Shown: positions 24,878 to 33,923 of the stretch, piece after piece
Numbering within the stretch: position 1 is the stretch's first letter
Layout: each line of letters opens with the position of its first letter
Assembly (NCBI GenBank): GCA_023229245.1
Contig: JALNZU010000008.1
Coordinates: forward strand, 37,223 to 101,222
Direction of reading: 5' to 3'
From: Bacteroidales bacterium
GTDB taxonomy: Bacteria; Bacteroidota; Bacteroidia; Bacteroidales; F082
DNA length: 64,000 bases
Program-made: the position numbers and the translations under genes
Notes under the pieces: generated by a model
Databases searched by the model: none
Seen by the model: the letters and a program-made list of their open reading frames with translations, nothing else
What the model was told of the DNA's origin: nothing

Positions 24878-26568
24878 AACACTATGTATTTTATATGCTG
24901 ACTCTTGGCTTGCTAAGCCATGCGATGCTGTATGGTCAAGACAGGATCACCGGAAAGAATTTTGCTACCCGCTCCGAAGTGATAGCAAAAGATGGTATCG
25001 CAGCTACCAGTCACCCATTAGCTACTCAGGTGGCATTGGATATTCTGAAAAAGGGCGGTAATGCCATGGATGCCGCTATTGCAGCCAATGCCCTCTTAGG
25101 GTTAGTAGAACCTACTGGATGTGGCATAGGTGGCGATCTGTTTGCCATCATCTGGGATGCTGAAACTCAACAGTTATACGGCCTCAACGCCAGCGGCCGA
25201 TCGCCGGGTTCATTGCCTTATTCGTATTTTAAGAAACATAAGCTCAAGAAAATACCCTCATACGGACCGCTACCCGTTACCGTACCCGGAGCGGTAGACG
25301 GATGGAACGAGATCCATCAGAAATTCGGTAAGCTGAGTGTAGATCAGTTGCTTGAACCGGCTATCAAATATGCCGAAGAAGGCTTTCCACTATCTGAGGT
25401 GATCGCGTATTACTGGAAAGCTAATTCCGAGCGACTGAAAGAGTTTCCCGGGTTCGCCGAAACCTTTATGCCTGACGGACGAATACCCGAGAAAGGAGAG
25501 CTGTTTAAAAACCCTAGGTTAGCCAACACCTACCGCCTGCTTGCCGAAAACGGGTTCAGATATTTTTATGAAGGCCGGATCGCTTACCTTATCGAACAGT
25601 ATATGGCAGCTAATGGAGGCTTTCTGACTGCAACCGACCTTGCAGCGCATCACAGCGAATGGGTTGAGCCTGTCTCTACCAATTACAGAGGCTATGATGT
25701 ATGGCAACTTCCTCCCAACGGACAAGGCTTAGCAGTGTTGCAGATGCTCAATATGTTAGAGCTTTATGATGTGAAAGCAATGGGTTTTGGAAGTAAAGAG
25801 TATATTCACCTGTTCACCGAAGTGAAAAAACTAGCCTTTGAAGACCGGGCACTCTACTATGCTGATCCAGATTTTTATGCTATCCCTGTGGATAAGCTGA
25901 TCTCTAAGGCGTATGCCAGTGAGCGGATGAAGCTCTTTAATCCTGACCAGGCCGGTCGAAGTTATCCATCAGGTATCCTTGAGACTGACAACACTATTTA
26001 TCTTACCGTAGCCGATGGGGAGGGAAACATGGTCTCGTTGATCCAGAGTAATTACAGAGGCATGGGTTCTGGCATGACACCGGATAGTTTAGGGTTCATA
26101 CTTCAGGACAGGGGTGAATCGTTTTCGTTGGAAGAGGGGCATCCAAATATATATGCACCGAATAAGCGTCCTTTTCATACGATCATACCTGGTTTTGTGA
26201 CCAAAGACGGACAGCCCTGGCTCAGCTTTGGGCTGATGGGTGGCAGCATGCAGCCGCAAGGACATGTACAGGTATTGGTTAACCTGATTGACTTTGGCAT
26301 GAATCTGCAAGAGGCCGGCGACGCCATGCGGATCAGCCATGAAGGCTCTACCGAACCAACAGGTAACCCTATGAGCGATGGGGGCTGGCTTAATTTAGAA
26401 TCGGGTTTTAATTATGAGACTATACGTGAGCTGATGAAACTCGGACATCGTGTGAAATTTGATATGGGTGGCTATGGCGGCTATCAGGCTATAATGAAGA
26501 AACCCGAAAGCGGGGTTTATTACGGTGCTTCAGAATCGCGCAAAGACGGGCAGGCAGCTGGATTTTAA
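24874..26568 (+). CDS. ggt: Gamma-glutamyltranspeptidase
   Basis: 564 residues with a signal peptide (1 to about 20), so periplasmic. It removes the gamma-glutamyl group from glutathione and similar peptides. Family hallmarks: ATSHPLATQVALDILKKGGNAMDAAIAAN near the start and GIGGDLFAI. T374 in ETDNTIYLTV, at the usual large/small-subunit boundary, is the expected autocleavage nucleophile; the threonine is present but the flanking TTH found in many members is replaced by DNT. The C-terminal GGY/SESRKDG region is typical. It is translationally coupled to the aminotransferase. Confidence 0.88.
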   Translation: MKHYVFYMLTLGLLSHAMLYGQDRITGKNFATRSEVIAKDGIAATSHPLATQVALDILKKGGNAMDAAIAANALLGLVEPTGCGIGGDLFAIIWDAETQQLYGLNASGRSPGSLPYSYFKKHKLKKIPSYGPLPVTVPGAVDGWNEIHQKFGKLSVDQLLEPAIKYAEEGFPLSEVIAYYWKANSERLKEFPGFAETFMPDGRIPEKGELFKNPRLANTYRLLAENGFRYFYEGRIAYLIEQYMAANGGFLTATDLAAHHSEWVEPVSTNYRGYDVWQLPPNGQGLAVLQMLNMLELYDVKAMGFGSKEYIHLFTEVKKLAFEDRALYYADPDFYAIPVDKLISKAYASERMKLFNPDQAGRSYPSGILETDNTIYLTVADGEGNMVSLIQSNYRGMGSGMTPDSLGFILQDRGESFSLEEGHPNIYAPNKRPFHTIIPGFVTKDGQPWLSFGLMGGSMQPQGHVQVLVNLIDFGMNLQEAGDAMRISHEGSTEPTGNPMSDGGWLNLESGFNYETIRELMKLGHRVKFDMGGYGGYQAIMKKPESGVYYGASESRKDGQAAGF

Positions 26569-26587
26569 TCATATAAAACTTTTGACC

Positions 26588-27895
26588 ATGAGTTCATTTA
26601 TTGTGAAGGGAGGGAAAACCTTATCGGGTGAGATTCAACCGCAGGGAGCAAAAAACGAAGCCCTTCAAATACTATGTGCATGCTTGCTTACCGAAGAGGT
26701 GATAGAAGTCAATAATCTGCCGGATATAGTGGATGTGAATAACCTGATCGGACTGTTGGAGCGTATGGGAGTTAAGACAGACCGCCTATCGTCTGATACG
26801 GTGAGGCTGCAAGCCGATGAGATACGATTCGATTATATCAAAAGTGCTGACTTTGCCAAACGTTCGGCTCAGCTGCGGGGAAGCATTATGATCGCCGGCC
26901 CTTTGTTAGCCCGTTTTGGAAAAGCGTATATCCCAAAACCCGGAGGCGATAAGATAGGCAGGCGGCGATTAGATACACATATCATCGGACTACAGAAGTT
27001 AGGAGCAGGGTTCAGTGGGAATATTGAAGATACCTTAAGCGAGATGAGCAGCAAAGGTCGGCTACAGGGTGCATATATGCTGCTGGATGAAGCCTCGGTA
27101 ACAGGTACAGCTAATATAGTGATGGCCGCTACCCTTGCCAAAGGCATGACGACCATTTTCAATGCAGCCTGTGAGCCATATATCGTACAGCTTTGCAGTA
27201 TGTTAGTACGTATGGGTGCTAAAATTTACGGTATAGGATCAAACCTGCTTACTATCGAAGGGGTTAGCTCCCTTAAAGGAACTACACATACCTTGCTGTC
27301 TGATATGATAGAAGTAGGCAGTTTTATTGGTTTGGCAGCTATGACAGCAGCCCGGCTTACCATAAAAAATGCAGGGATTCAACATTTAGGGATGATACCT
27401 GATGTGTTCGCACGCTTGGGTATCCGCTTGGAGATTGTTGGAGACGACATCATAGTGCCAGCTCACGAACATTACGAAGTAGAGACATTTTTAGACGGAG
27501 GTATAATGACGATAGCCGACGCTCCCTGGCCCGGGTTCACACCCGACCTGATCAGCATCGTACTTGTAGTTGCTACACAAGCGAAAGGTACTGTGTTAGT
27601 ACATCAGAAGATGTTTGAAAGCAGGCTTTTCTTCGTGGATAAACTCATTGATATGGGAGCGCAGATCATCTTATGCGATCCGCACAGAGCTAATGTGATT
27701 GGGATTGACAGGCGGTATCCGCTGAGGGCTATCCGCATGAGTTCACCCGACATTCGAGCCGGAGTAGCACTGCTGATAGCCGCCTTGTCGGCTAAAGGAA
27801 CAAGTATTATTGATAATATTGACCAGATTGACAGAGGATACCAACGGATCGAACAACGGCTACAAGCTATTGGAGCTGATATCCAAAGAATGTAG
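26588..27895 (+). CDS. murA: UDP-N-acetylglucosamine 1-carboxyvinyltransferase MurA
   Basis: 435 residues from the ATG at 26588 (MSSFIVKGGKTLSGEI); an upstream in-frame ATG overlaps ggt. It catalyses the first committed step of peptidoglycan synthesis. EPSP-synthase fold with GAKNEALQILCA near the start and the catalytic loop IPKPGGDKIGRRRLDTH. The loop residue corresponding to E. coli Cys115 is D121. That change is known from naturally fosfomycin-insensitive MurA enzymes and, as I recall, is usual in Bacteroidota. It starts 19 bp after ggt. Confidence 0.95.
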   Translation: MSSFIVKGGKTLSGEIQPQGAKNEALQILCACLLTEEVIEVNNLPDIVDVNNLIGLLERMGVKTDRLSSDTVRLQADEIRFDYIKSADFAKRSAQLRGSIMIAGPLLARFGKAYIPKPGGDKIGRRRLDTHIIGLQKLGAGFSGNIEDTLSEMSSKGRLQGAYMLLDEASVTGTANIVMAATLAKGMTTIFNAACEPYIVQLCSMLVRMGAKIYGIGSNLLTIEGVSSLKGTTHTLLSDMIEVGSFIGLAAMTAARLTIKNAGIQHLGMIPDVFARLGIRLEIVGDDIIVPAHEHYEVETFLDGGIMTIADAPWPGFTPDLISIVLVVATQAKGTVLVHQKMFESRLFFVDKLIDMGAQIILCDPHRANVIGIDRRYPLRAIRMSSPDIRAGVALLIAALSAKGTSIIDNIDQIDRGYQRIEQRLQAIGADIQRM

Positions 27896-27938
27896 CAGCA
27901 GAGTAGTTCGTTGATCATAAAACCGGGAGGGATCAACC

Positions 27939-27981
27939 TGTCAAAATGACAAGAACAACAGCTCATGGCAGACTATTTGAT
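27939..27981 (+). promoter_or_regulatory. Palindrome plus -24/-12-like promoter upstream of grpE-dnaJ
   Basis: TGTCAAAATGACA (27939-27951) is a perfect inverted repeat around a 3-bp centre. Fifteen bp later TGGCAGACTATTTGAT (27966-27981) resembles a sigma-54 type TGGCAC-N5-TTGCW element. Predicted transcription starts near 27992, about 20 nt before the grpE ATG. A second inverted repeat, GTTGATC/GATCAAC (27910-27937), lies just upstream. Confidence 0.4.
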
Positions 27982-28013
27982 TGGCGTGGGCTAATTAGTA
28001 AAAAAAATTAATC

Positions 28014-28631
28014 ATGGAAGCCGAAAACATGACTTCACCACAAATGGACGATTTTGAAGATGTAAGATTTGAGACACCTCAGGAGGCAAATGAGCTACAC
28101 CAAGAGCCGATTACAGAGCACACAAACCAAGACCAGGAGACTCTGGAAACTAATTCGCAAGCCGAAATTCAGCAAGATGAGGTAAGTCTTGAAACCCTTC
28201 AACAGCAATACGACGAGCTGAATGATAAATATGTAAGACTGTTCTCTGAGTTTGATAATTACAGAAAACGTACTATTAAAGAAAAAATAGAGTTGATCAA
28301 GACAGCTTCTGAAGAGGTGATCACCCTGCTTTTACCTGTATTAGACGATTTTGAACGTGCACTTACAGCAGCAGAGATCAGCAAAGAGACAAAAAAACAA
28401 TTTGAAGGAGTAGCTCTGATCTATAATAAATTCAAAAAGGTGTTGGAGCAAAAAGGCTTAGAAGAGATTCAAGCTCAAGGGATGGCTTTCGATACTGACT
28501 ATCACGAGGCAATGAGCCATATTCCGGCACCAAACGATGAGATGAAGGGTAAGGTGATAGACGTGATAGAAAAAGGGTACAGCTTGAATGGCAAAGTGAT
28601 ACGTTTTGCCAAAGTAGTAGTAGCCGGTTAG
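28014..28631 (+). CDS. grpE: Nucleotide exchange factor GrpE
   Basis: 205 residues. GrpE releases ADP from DnaK in the chaperone cycle. A disordered, acidic glutamine-rich N-terminus (about 1-55) precedes a long coiled coil starting LETLQQQYDELNDKYVRLFSEFDNYRKR, the four-helix bundle, and the C-terminal beta domain with ALSHIPAP-like AMSHIPAPNDEMKGKVIDVIEKGY. dnaJ starts 26 bp downstream; dnaK is not in the window. The upstream palindrome suggests heat-shock control. Confidence 0.95.
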   Translation: MEAENMTSPQMDDFEDVRFETPQEANELHQEPITEHTNQDQETLETNSQAEIQQDEVSLETLQQQYDELNDKYVRLFSEFDNYRKRTIKEKIELIKTASEEVITLLLPVLDDFERALTAAEISKETKKQFEGVALIYNKFKKVLEQKGLEEIQAQGMAFDTDYHEAMSHIPAPNDEMKGKVIDVIEKGYSLNGKVIRFAKVVVAG

Positions 28632-28657
28632 ACCCTTTGAAGGAAAAAACACACACA

Positions 28658-29797
28658 ATGTCAAAACGAGATTATTACGAAGTACTTGAGATAGACCGCA
28701 ATGCTACGGAGACCGAGATAAAGAAGGCATATCGTAAGTTGGCTTTAAAATACCATCCTGATAAAAACCCTGATGATCATAGCGCTGAGGAGAAGTTTAA
28801 AGAGGCTGCCGAGGCTTATGAAGTGTTGAGCAATCCTGATAAGAAAGCTCGTTACGATCGCTTTGGTCATGCCGGTATGGGTGGTAGTGGTGGCTTTAGT
28901 GGCGGAGGTATGTCGATGGATGATATCTTCAGCCAGTTTGGCGATATATTCGGAGGTGCTTTCGGAGGTGCCTTTGGTGGGAGTGCCGGACGTAGCCGAA
29001 GGGTCAACAAAGGCTCTAACCTACGCGTAAAAGTACGGCTTAACCTTCAAGAGATCGCCAAGGGAACAGAGAAAAAGATAAAGGTGAATAAATATGTCTC
29101 ATGCCAGCATTGCAGCGGTACAGGCTCCGATCATGGAAACTCCTATGCAACATGCTCTACCTGCAACGGCAGTGGACATATTACAAGAGTTACAAATACA
29201 TTTCTCGGACAGATGCAAACCACTTCAACCTGTCCTACATGTGGAGGTGAAGGACGTATTATCACGCGTAAATGCGACCACTGTCAGGGAAATGGTGTGT
29301 TGAAAGATGAGGAGATCATTAACATCAACATACCAGCTGGTGTGGCAGAAGGGATGCAGTTGTCGCTTAGCGGAAAAGGTAATGCCGGAGCAAGGGGTGG
29401 AATACCGGGCGATCTGTTGGTGCTCATAGAAGAAGAAAAACATCCCGAGTTGGAACGCGATGGGAATAACCTGATACATAATTTGTTTATCAACATATCT
29501 GAAGCAGCATTGGGAACTCATGTAGAAGTACCTACAGTAGATGGAAAAGCACGACTGAAGATAACTCCGGGTACTCAGCCGGGTAAGGTGCTGCGACTCA
29601 AAGGAAAAGGATTGCCCAGCGTGAATCAATACGGTACAGGCGATCTATTGGTCAATATAAACGTGTGGATACCTAAAGAGCTGAACAAAGAAGAGCAGAA
29701 AATACTTGAGGATTTAAAAGAATCACCTAATTTTCAACCTAATCCATCTTCATCCGAAAAACGTTTCTTCGACCGTATGAGGGAGTTTTTCGGATAA
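28658..29797 (+). CDS. dnaJ: Chaperone DnaJ
   Basis: 379 residues from the ATG at 28658 (MSKRDYYEVLEIDRN); AAGGA lies about 15 bp upstream. J domain with the HPD motif (YHPDKNP), a Gly/Phe-rich stretch (about 75-110), the zinc domain with four CxxCxGxG repeats (CQHCSGTG, CSTCNGSG, CPTCGGEG, CDHCQGNG) and the C-terminal substrate-binding beta domains. It delivers unfolded proteins to DnaK and stimulates its ATPase. Co-transcribed with grpE. Confidence 0.96.
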   Translation: MSKRDYYEVLEIDRNATETEIKKAYRKLALKYHPDKNPDDHSAEEKFKEAAEAYEVLSNPDKKARYDRFGHAGMGGSGGFSGGGMSMDDIFSQFGDIFGGAFGGAFGGSAGRSRRVNKGSNLRVKVRLNLQEIAKGTEKKIKVNKYVSCQHCSGTGSDHGNSYATCSTCNGSGHITRVTNTFLGQMQTTSTCPTCGGEGRIITRKCDHCQGNGVLKDEEIININIPAGVAEGMQLSLSGKGNAGARGGIPGDLLVLIEEEKHPELERDGNNLIHNLFINISEAALGTHVEVPTVDGKARLKITPGTQPGKVLRLKGKGLPSVNQYGTGDLLVNINVWIPKELNKEEQKILEDLKESPNFQPNPSSSEKRFFDRMREFFG

Positions 29798-29828
29798 TAT
29801 CATTATAGAAACCTAACACAAATCAACC

Positions 29829-30821
29829 TTGGATACCTACCTCAATATCACCGAAGTAACTAAACGTTATGCCAACCATCTGGCTATAGAAAAAGTAAGC
29901 GTACAAGTCCCGCGACAAGGGATTTTTGGTTTGTTAGGCCCTAATGGAGCCGGAAAGACAACCTTGATACGTATCATCAATCAAATTATCGGGGCCGATG
30001 AAGGAGCAGTGTATCTCGTCCGATCACAATCGGGATCGGAACGGTTAGGACCAGAGCATACCCGTTACATAGGTTACCTTCCGGAGGAAAGAGGTTTGTA
30101 CAAAAAGATGAAGGTAGGCGAGCAGGCTATGTATCTGGCACAGCTCAAAGGCTTGGATAGGTTTACAGCAAAAAAACGCTTGCAACAATGGTTTGAGAAG
30201 TTTGAGATAGGAAACTGGTGGAACCGAAAAGTGGAGGAGCTGAGCAAAGGGATGCAACAAAAGGTACAGTTTGTTGTAACTGTAGTGCATGAGCCTGAGC
30301 TGCTTATATTTGATGAGCCGTTCAGCGGATTCGATCCTATCAACGTAAACCTGCTCCGATCGGAGATACTACGCTTGCGCGATCAGGGAGCAACCATACT
30401 GCTTTCAACACATAATATGGCTTCGGTAGAGGAATTATGCGACCATATAGCCCTGATCAACCAAAGCAGAAAAATACTCGACGGATCAGTAGAAGCAATC
30501 AAACGGGAATATAGGACACACACCTTTGAGCTAAAGCTAAGTTCGTTGCATACTGATATACAAAACTTCATCCCTTCACAGTTTGAGATACTTCATCAAC
30601 ATCGTAACAACTATGGTGAGACAACCCTGCGTATCAAAAGTGCTGTAGCTATTGAAACAAATACTTTGATACAACGCATATTGCCTCATGCCAATATCAT
30701 CGCTTTCAACGAAATACTACCTACAATGAATGATATTTTTATCAAAAAAGTTAAGGAAGGTTCAGTAGACGATAAGCACAGAGATAGCGCACTCTTATCT
30801 AATATAGCTTCTTCAATATAA
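29829..30821 (+). CDS. ABC exporter ATP-binding subunit (NatA-like)
   Basis: 330 residues from a TTG start 31 bp after dnaJ (MDTYLNITEVTKRY). Walker A GPNGAGKTT (37-45), YLPEERGLYKKMKVGEQ in the Q-loop region typical of the NatA/YhaQ group, signature LSKGMQQKV, Walker B LLIFDEPFSGFDP and a C-terminal extension of about 90 residues. It pairs with the downstream permease, probably exporting Na+ or an unknown substrate. About eight extra residues (VRSQSGS) before ERLGPEHTRY coincide with a small palindrome at 30019-30040. Confidence 0.88.
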   Translation: MDTYLNITEVTKRYANHLAIEKVSVQVPRQGIFGLLGPNGAGKTTLIRIINQIIGADEGAVYLVRSQSGSERLGPEHTRYIGYLPEERGLYKKMKVGEQAMYLAQLKGLDRFTAKKRLQQWFEKFEIGNWWNRKVEELSKGMQQKVQFVVTVVHEPELLIFDEPFSGFDPINVNLLRSEILRLRDQGATILLSTHNMASVEELCDHIALINQSRKILDGSVEAIKREYRTHTFELKLSSLHTDIQNFIPSQFEILHQHRNNYGETTLRIKSAVAIETNTLIQRILPHANIIAFNEILPTMNDIFIKKVKEGSVDDKHRDSALLSNIASSI

Positions 30822-30827
30822 ATCACC

Positions 30828-32144
30828 ATGAATAAGATATTGCTTATACTGCAAAGGGAATACCTGATACGGGTCAAGAAAAAAAGTTTTATCGTGATGA
30901 CTTTTTTAGGTCCGCTTTTGATGGCAGCCCTGATGATAGTTCCTATCGTTTTAGCTTCCATAGAAGATGTAGGTAAAAAGAATATTGCTGTCTTAGATGA
31001 GAGTGGTCTGTTTGCCGGGAAATTTGAATCGGGAGATAACTTATTGTTTGAGTATGTGCAGGACGATCTTGAGACAGCAAAAACATTCGTATTGGATGGT
31101 GTTTTTGATGGGTTGCTGTATGTGCCTGAGACACAGCTCTCACTACCGTCTAATGCGGAGTTTTTCAGTGTGAAGCAGGCTTCGGCATCAGCTCGATCAT
31201 ATGTGCGAAACGTGATGAAAGCTGAGTTGGAGAATCAAAAACTTCTGGCGTCAGGCATAGATCCCGAGATCATAAAGTCGGTTCGTACCACAGTGAACAT
31301 AGTTACAATCAAGCTTGATCAGGATGGCACTGAATCAAGGAGTTATACTGAGGTTCAATTAGGTTTGGGAATGGTTTCGGCTATCATCATCTATTTTTTC
31401 ATTTTCATGTTCGGGTCGCAGGTGATGCGCGGGGTGATAGAAGAAAAAACTAACCGTATAGTAGAGGTCATCGTTTCTTCGGTGAAGCCTTTCCAACTGA
31501 TGATGGGAAAGATCACTGGTATTGCCTTGGTAGGACTGACGCAGTTTGTGCTTTGGGTAGTGCTGACATTTAGCATATACGGCGTTTTTACCTTGCTTTT
31601 CGGATCAGTTGGCGATGCGGCTGTACCCGGGCAGATACAAACTATGATGAATCAAACAGAAGCTGTCTCGCCGCAGATAGATGATATGGGAGTTGCTCAA
31701 ATCTTTGAGGTGATACATTCAATCAACTTTGGACTGATCTTAAGCAGTTTTGCCTTTTTCTTCCTTGCAGGATATTTGTTGTATGCGTCATTCTTTGCTG
31801 CTATAGGTGCAGCGGTTGATAATGAGGCAGATACCCAGCAGTTCATGTTACCTGTTTCTTTACCTTTGATACTTGGCATCATCTTGTCGAGTTTTATCGC
31901 TAACAATCCGGATGGGCCATTAGCATTTTGGTTGTCGGTCTTTCCACTTACTTCTCCTATTGTTATGATGCTGCGTCTTCCCTTTGGGGTCCCCGTATGG
32001 GAGCTTTTACTTTCAATGGTTGTATTGATAGCCGGGTTTATTCTCACTACCTGGATGGCAGCAAAGATTTATCGGACAGGTATTTTGATGTATGGCAAGA
32101 AACCAAGCTATGCCGAGCTGTGGAAATGGATAAGATATCAGTGA
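30828..32144 (+). CDS. ABC-2 family exporter permease (NatB/YhaP-like)
   Basis: 438 residues, 6 bp after its ATPase gene. One transmembrane segment near residues 20-45, a large extracytoplasmic domain (about 45-180), then five or six membrane segments (from about 185), with MRGVIEEKTNRIVEVIVSSVKPFQLMMGKITG, the conserved cytoplasmic loop of ABC-2 permeases. This is the NatB/YhaP topology. The substrate is unknown. It ends directly before repeat field B. Confidence 0.87.
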   Translation: MNKILLILQREYLIRVKKKSFIVMTFLGPLLMAALMIVPIVLASIEDVGKKNIAVLDESGLFAGKFESGDNLLFEYVQDDLETAKTFVLDGVFDGLLYVPETQLSLPSNAEFFSVKQASASARSYVRNVMKAELENQKLLASGIDPEIIKSVRTTVNIVTIKLDQDGTESRSYTEVQLGLGMVSAIIIYFFIFMFGSQVMRGVIEEKTNRIVEVIVSSVKPFQLMMGKITGIALVGLTQFVLWVVLTFSIYGVFTLLFGSVGDAAVPGQIQTMMNQTEAVSPQIDDMGVAQIFEVIHSINFGLILSSFAFFFLAGYLLYASFFAAIGAAVDNEADTQQFMLPVSLPLILGIILSSFIANNPDGPLAFWLSVFPLTSPIVMMLRLPFGVPVWELLLSMVVLIAGFILTTWMAAKIYRTGILMYGKKPSYAELWKWIRYQ

Positions 32145-32150
32145 GAGGGA

Positions 32151-33150
32151 CAGAGAGAAAGATTATTAATAAGATTTTCGGTTAAGAAAATGCTGCGTTT
32201 ATCAGCCTGTTCTGTGGGAGGCATAAACCGTGATCTGCAGAAGTGTATGCCCTGACGGGCAATGATTTCTTGCTTCATTATGCTTTTTCTGTTGATATGT
32301 ATGCCCTGACGGGCAATTGTTTTTTGATTCATATGCTTTTTCTGTTGATATGTATGCCCTGACGGGCAATGATTTCTTGCTTCATTATGCTTTTTCTATT
32401 GATATGTATGCCCTGACGGGCAATAATTTCTGGCTTCATATGTTTTTTTATTGATATGTATGCCCTGACGGGTAATGATTTCTTGCTTCATTATGCTTTT
32501 TCAATTGATATGCATGCCCTGACGGGCAATGATTTCTTGCTTCATATGCTTTTTCTATTGATATGTATGCCCTGACGGGCAATTGTTTTTTGCTTCATAT
32601 GCTTTTTCTATTGATATGTATGCCCTGACGGGCAATGATTTCTTGCTTCATATGCTTTTTCTATTGATATGTATGCCCTGACGGGCAATTGTTTTTTGCT
32701 TCATATGCTTTTTCTGTTGATATGTATGCCCTGACGGGCAATGATTTCTTGCTTCATATGCTTTTTCTGTTGATATGTATGCCCTAACGGGCAATGATTT
32801 CTTGCTTTATATACTTTTTTTATTGATGTGTATGCCCTGACGGGCAATGTTGGACTACCGTTCAATGCTATCTATTGATATGTATGCCCTGACGGGCAAT
32901 TGTTTTTTTGCTTCATTATGTTTTTTCTATTGATATGTATGCCCTAACGGGCAATGATTTGACTGAATTCGTGCGTTCGTCAATAGCCCGTAGGGCTTGC
33001 ATATCAATAGAATATAGAATGTAGAAGATTAAATTGATAGCCCGTAGGGCTTACATTGTAGAGATCGCGTTTAAAAAAAACGCCCATTGTGGTTAAGAAA
33101 ATGCTGCGTTTATCAGCCTATTCTGTGTGAGGCATAAACCGTGATCTGAG
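32151..33150. repeat. Repeat field B: leader copy, 14-unit 53-bp palindrome array, second leader
   Basis: A leader like those of field A (about 32151-32246) is followed by 14 copies of GCCCTGACGGGC or a one-base variant at 32249, 32303, 32356, 32410, 32462, 32516, 32569, 32622, 32675, 32728, 32781, 32834, 32886 and 32941, so the period is 52-55 bp. The intervening ~41 bp (TTTCTTGCTTCATATGC, then TTTTTCTATTGATATGTAT) are also conserved, so it is a tandem array and not unique spacers. Two inverse-orientation hairpins follow at 32985 and 33039 and a partial leader at 33090-33150. No gene is supported. Confidence 0.92.
32927..33010. repeat. Inverted pair of palindrome units closing the array
   Basis: The last forward unit (32927-32957, CTATTGATATG then GCCCTAACGGGC) is mirrored by 32980-33010 (AGCCCGTAGGGCT then GCATATCAATAG), giving imperfect arms of about 31 bp around a 22-bp centre. 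The GCCCTGACGGGC and AGCCCGTAGGGCT types thus appear to be the same element in opposite orientation. Confidence 0.8.
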
Positions 33151-33165
33151 AAAAAGTTTAGATAG

Positions 33166-33921
33166 CTATCTTTTTGCCCATAATACAAAATTCGGATCAG
33201 ACGGCTTGTACATACTGCCATGCTTCATCTCATGAGTTGGGGTAAGCATTTTAGTTCTAGGGCTGATGAAAGGTATTCCGAGCGACATACCGCGGAGTAT
33301 GAACAAAATACCCAGTATGACAATAAATACAGGTATCACATGATTAATCTTTTTACGCAGCGATGTGCTGATCAGGTTTCCGATGAGTGAGACTGACATC
33401 ATAACCGGGATAGTTCCTAATCCGAAGATGATCATAAACCATATACCCATGCTTACCTCATGCGTTGCTATTGCACCTGCAAGGGCTATATATACTAATC
33501 CGCATGGCAATAGTCCGTTCAGCAGACCTATAGTCAGCAGGTTTGCTTTAGAGGATTTCCCGAATAATGTCCTGAATTTAGCGATGAGCTTTCCTACCAA
33601 TCCGGCAGCCAGTCTGTCGAAGGCTAAGCTTCCTTTGAACAGAAATGGAAACAACACACTGGCGATCATCATCACTCCCATTGCAATAGAGACCCATTGT
33701 TGAAACCCTGCTAATTGTATGCCTTTGCCAAGCAATCCGAACACAGCTCCTAATGCGCCGTAGGTAACCGAGCGTCCTAAGTTATAGAGGAGTGCTCCTA
33801 TGCTTTTGTCAAACCACGACCTTCGCCCTAAGGGCAGGGCAAGGGCTATAGGTCCACACATGCCGATACAATGCAGACTACCTACAAAACCTATCATAAA
33901 TGCCGCGTACAACTCAAGCAT
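33166..33921 (-). CDS. SafE/TauE-like (DsbD-type) membrane protein of the cco cluster
   Basis: 251 residues with six or so membrane segments. It starts MLELYAAFMIGFVGSLHCIGMCGPI; the HCIGMCGP motif marks the family annotated as sulfite exporter TauE/SafE, which regularly follows ccoGH in Bacteroidota and epsilonproteobacteria. There it is thought to help copper or redox handling in cbb3 oxidase assembly rather than sulfite export. It starts 2 bp after ccoH, so it is last in the cco transcript. Confidence 0.85.
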   Translation of the reverse strand: MLELYAAFMIGFVGSLHCIGMCGPIALALPLGRRSWFDKSIGALLYNLGRSVTYGALGAVFGLLGKGIQLAGFQQWVSIAMGVMMIASVLFPFLFKGSLAFDRLAAGLVGKLIAKFRTLFGKSSKANLLTIGLLNGLLPCGLVYIALAGAIATHEVSMGIWFMIIFGLGTIPVMMSVSLIGNLISTSLRKKINHVIPVFIVILGILFILRGMSLGIPFISPRTKMLTPTHEMKHGSMYKPSDPNFVLWAKR

Positions 33922-33923
33922 GG

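Noticed and set aside
32247..32957. CRISPR array (regular short palindromic repeats)
   Set aside because: The ~41-bp intervals are nearly the same sequence in each unit, the repeat core is only 12 bp, and no cas genes are near.
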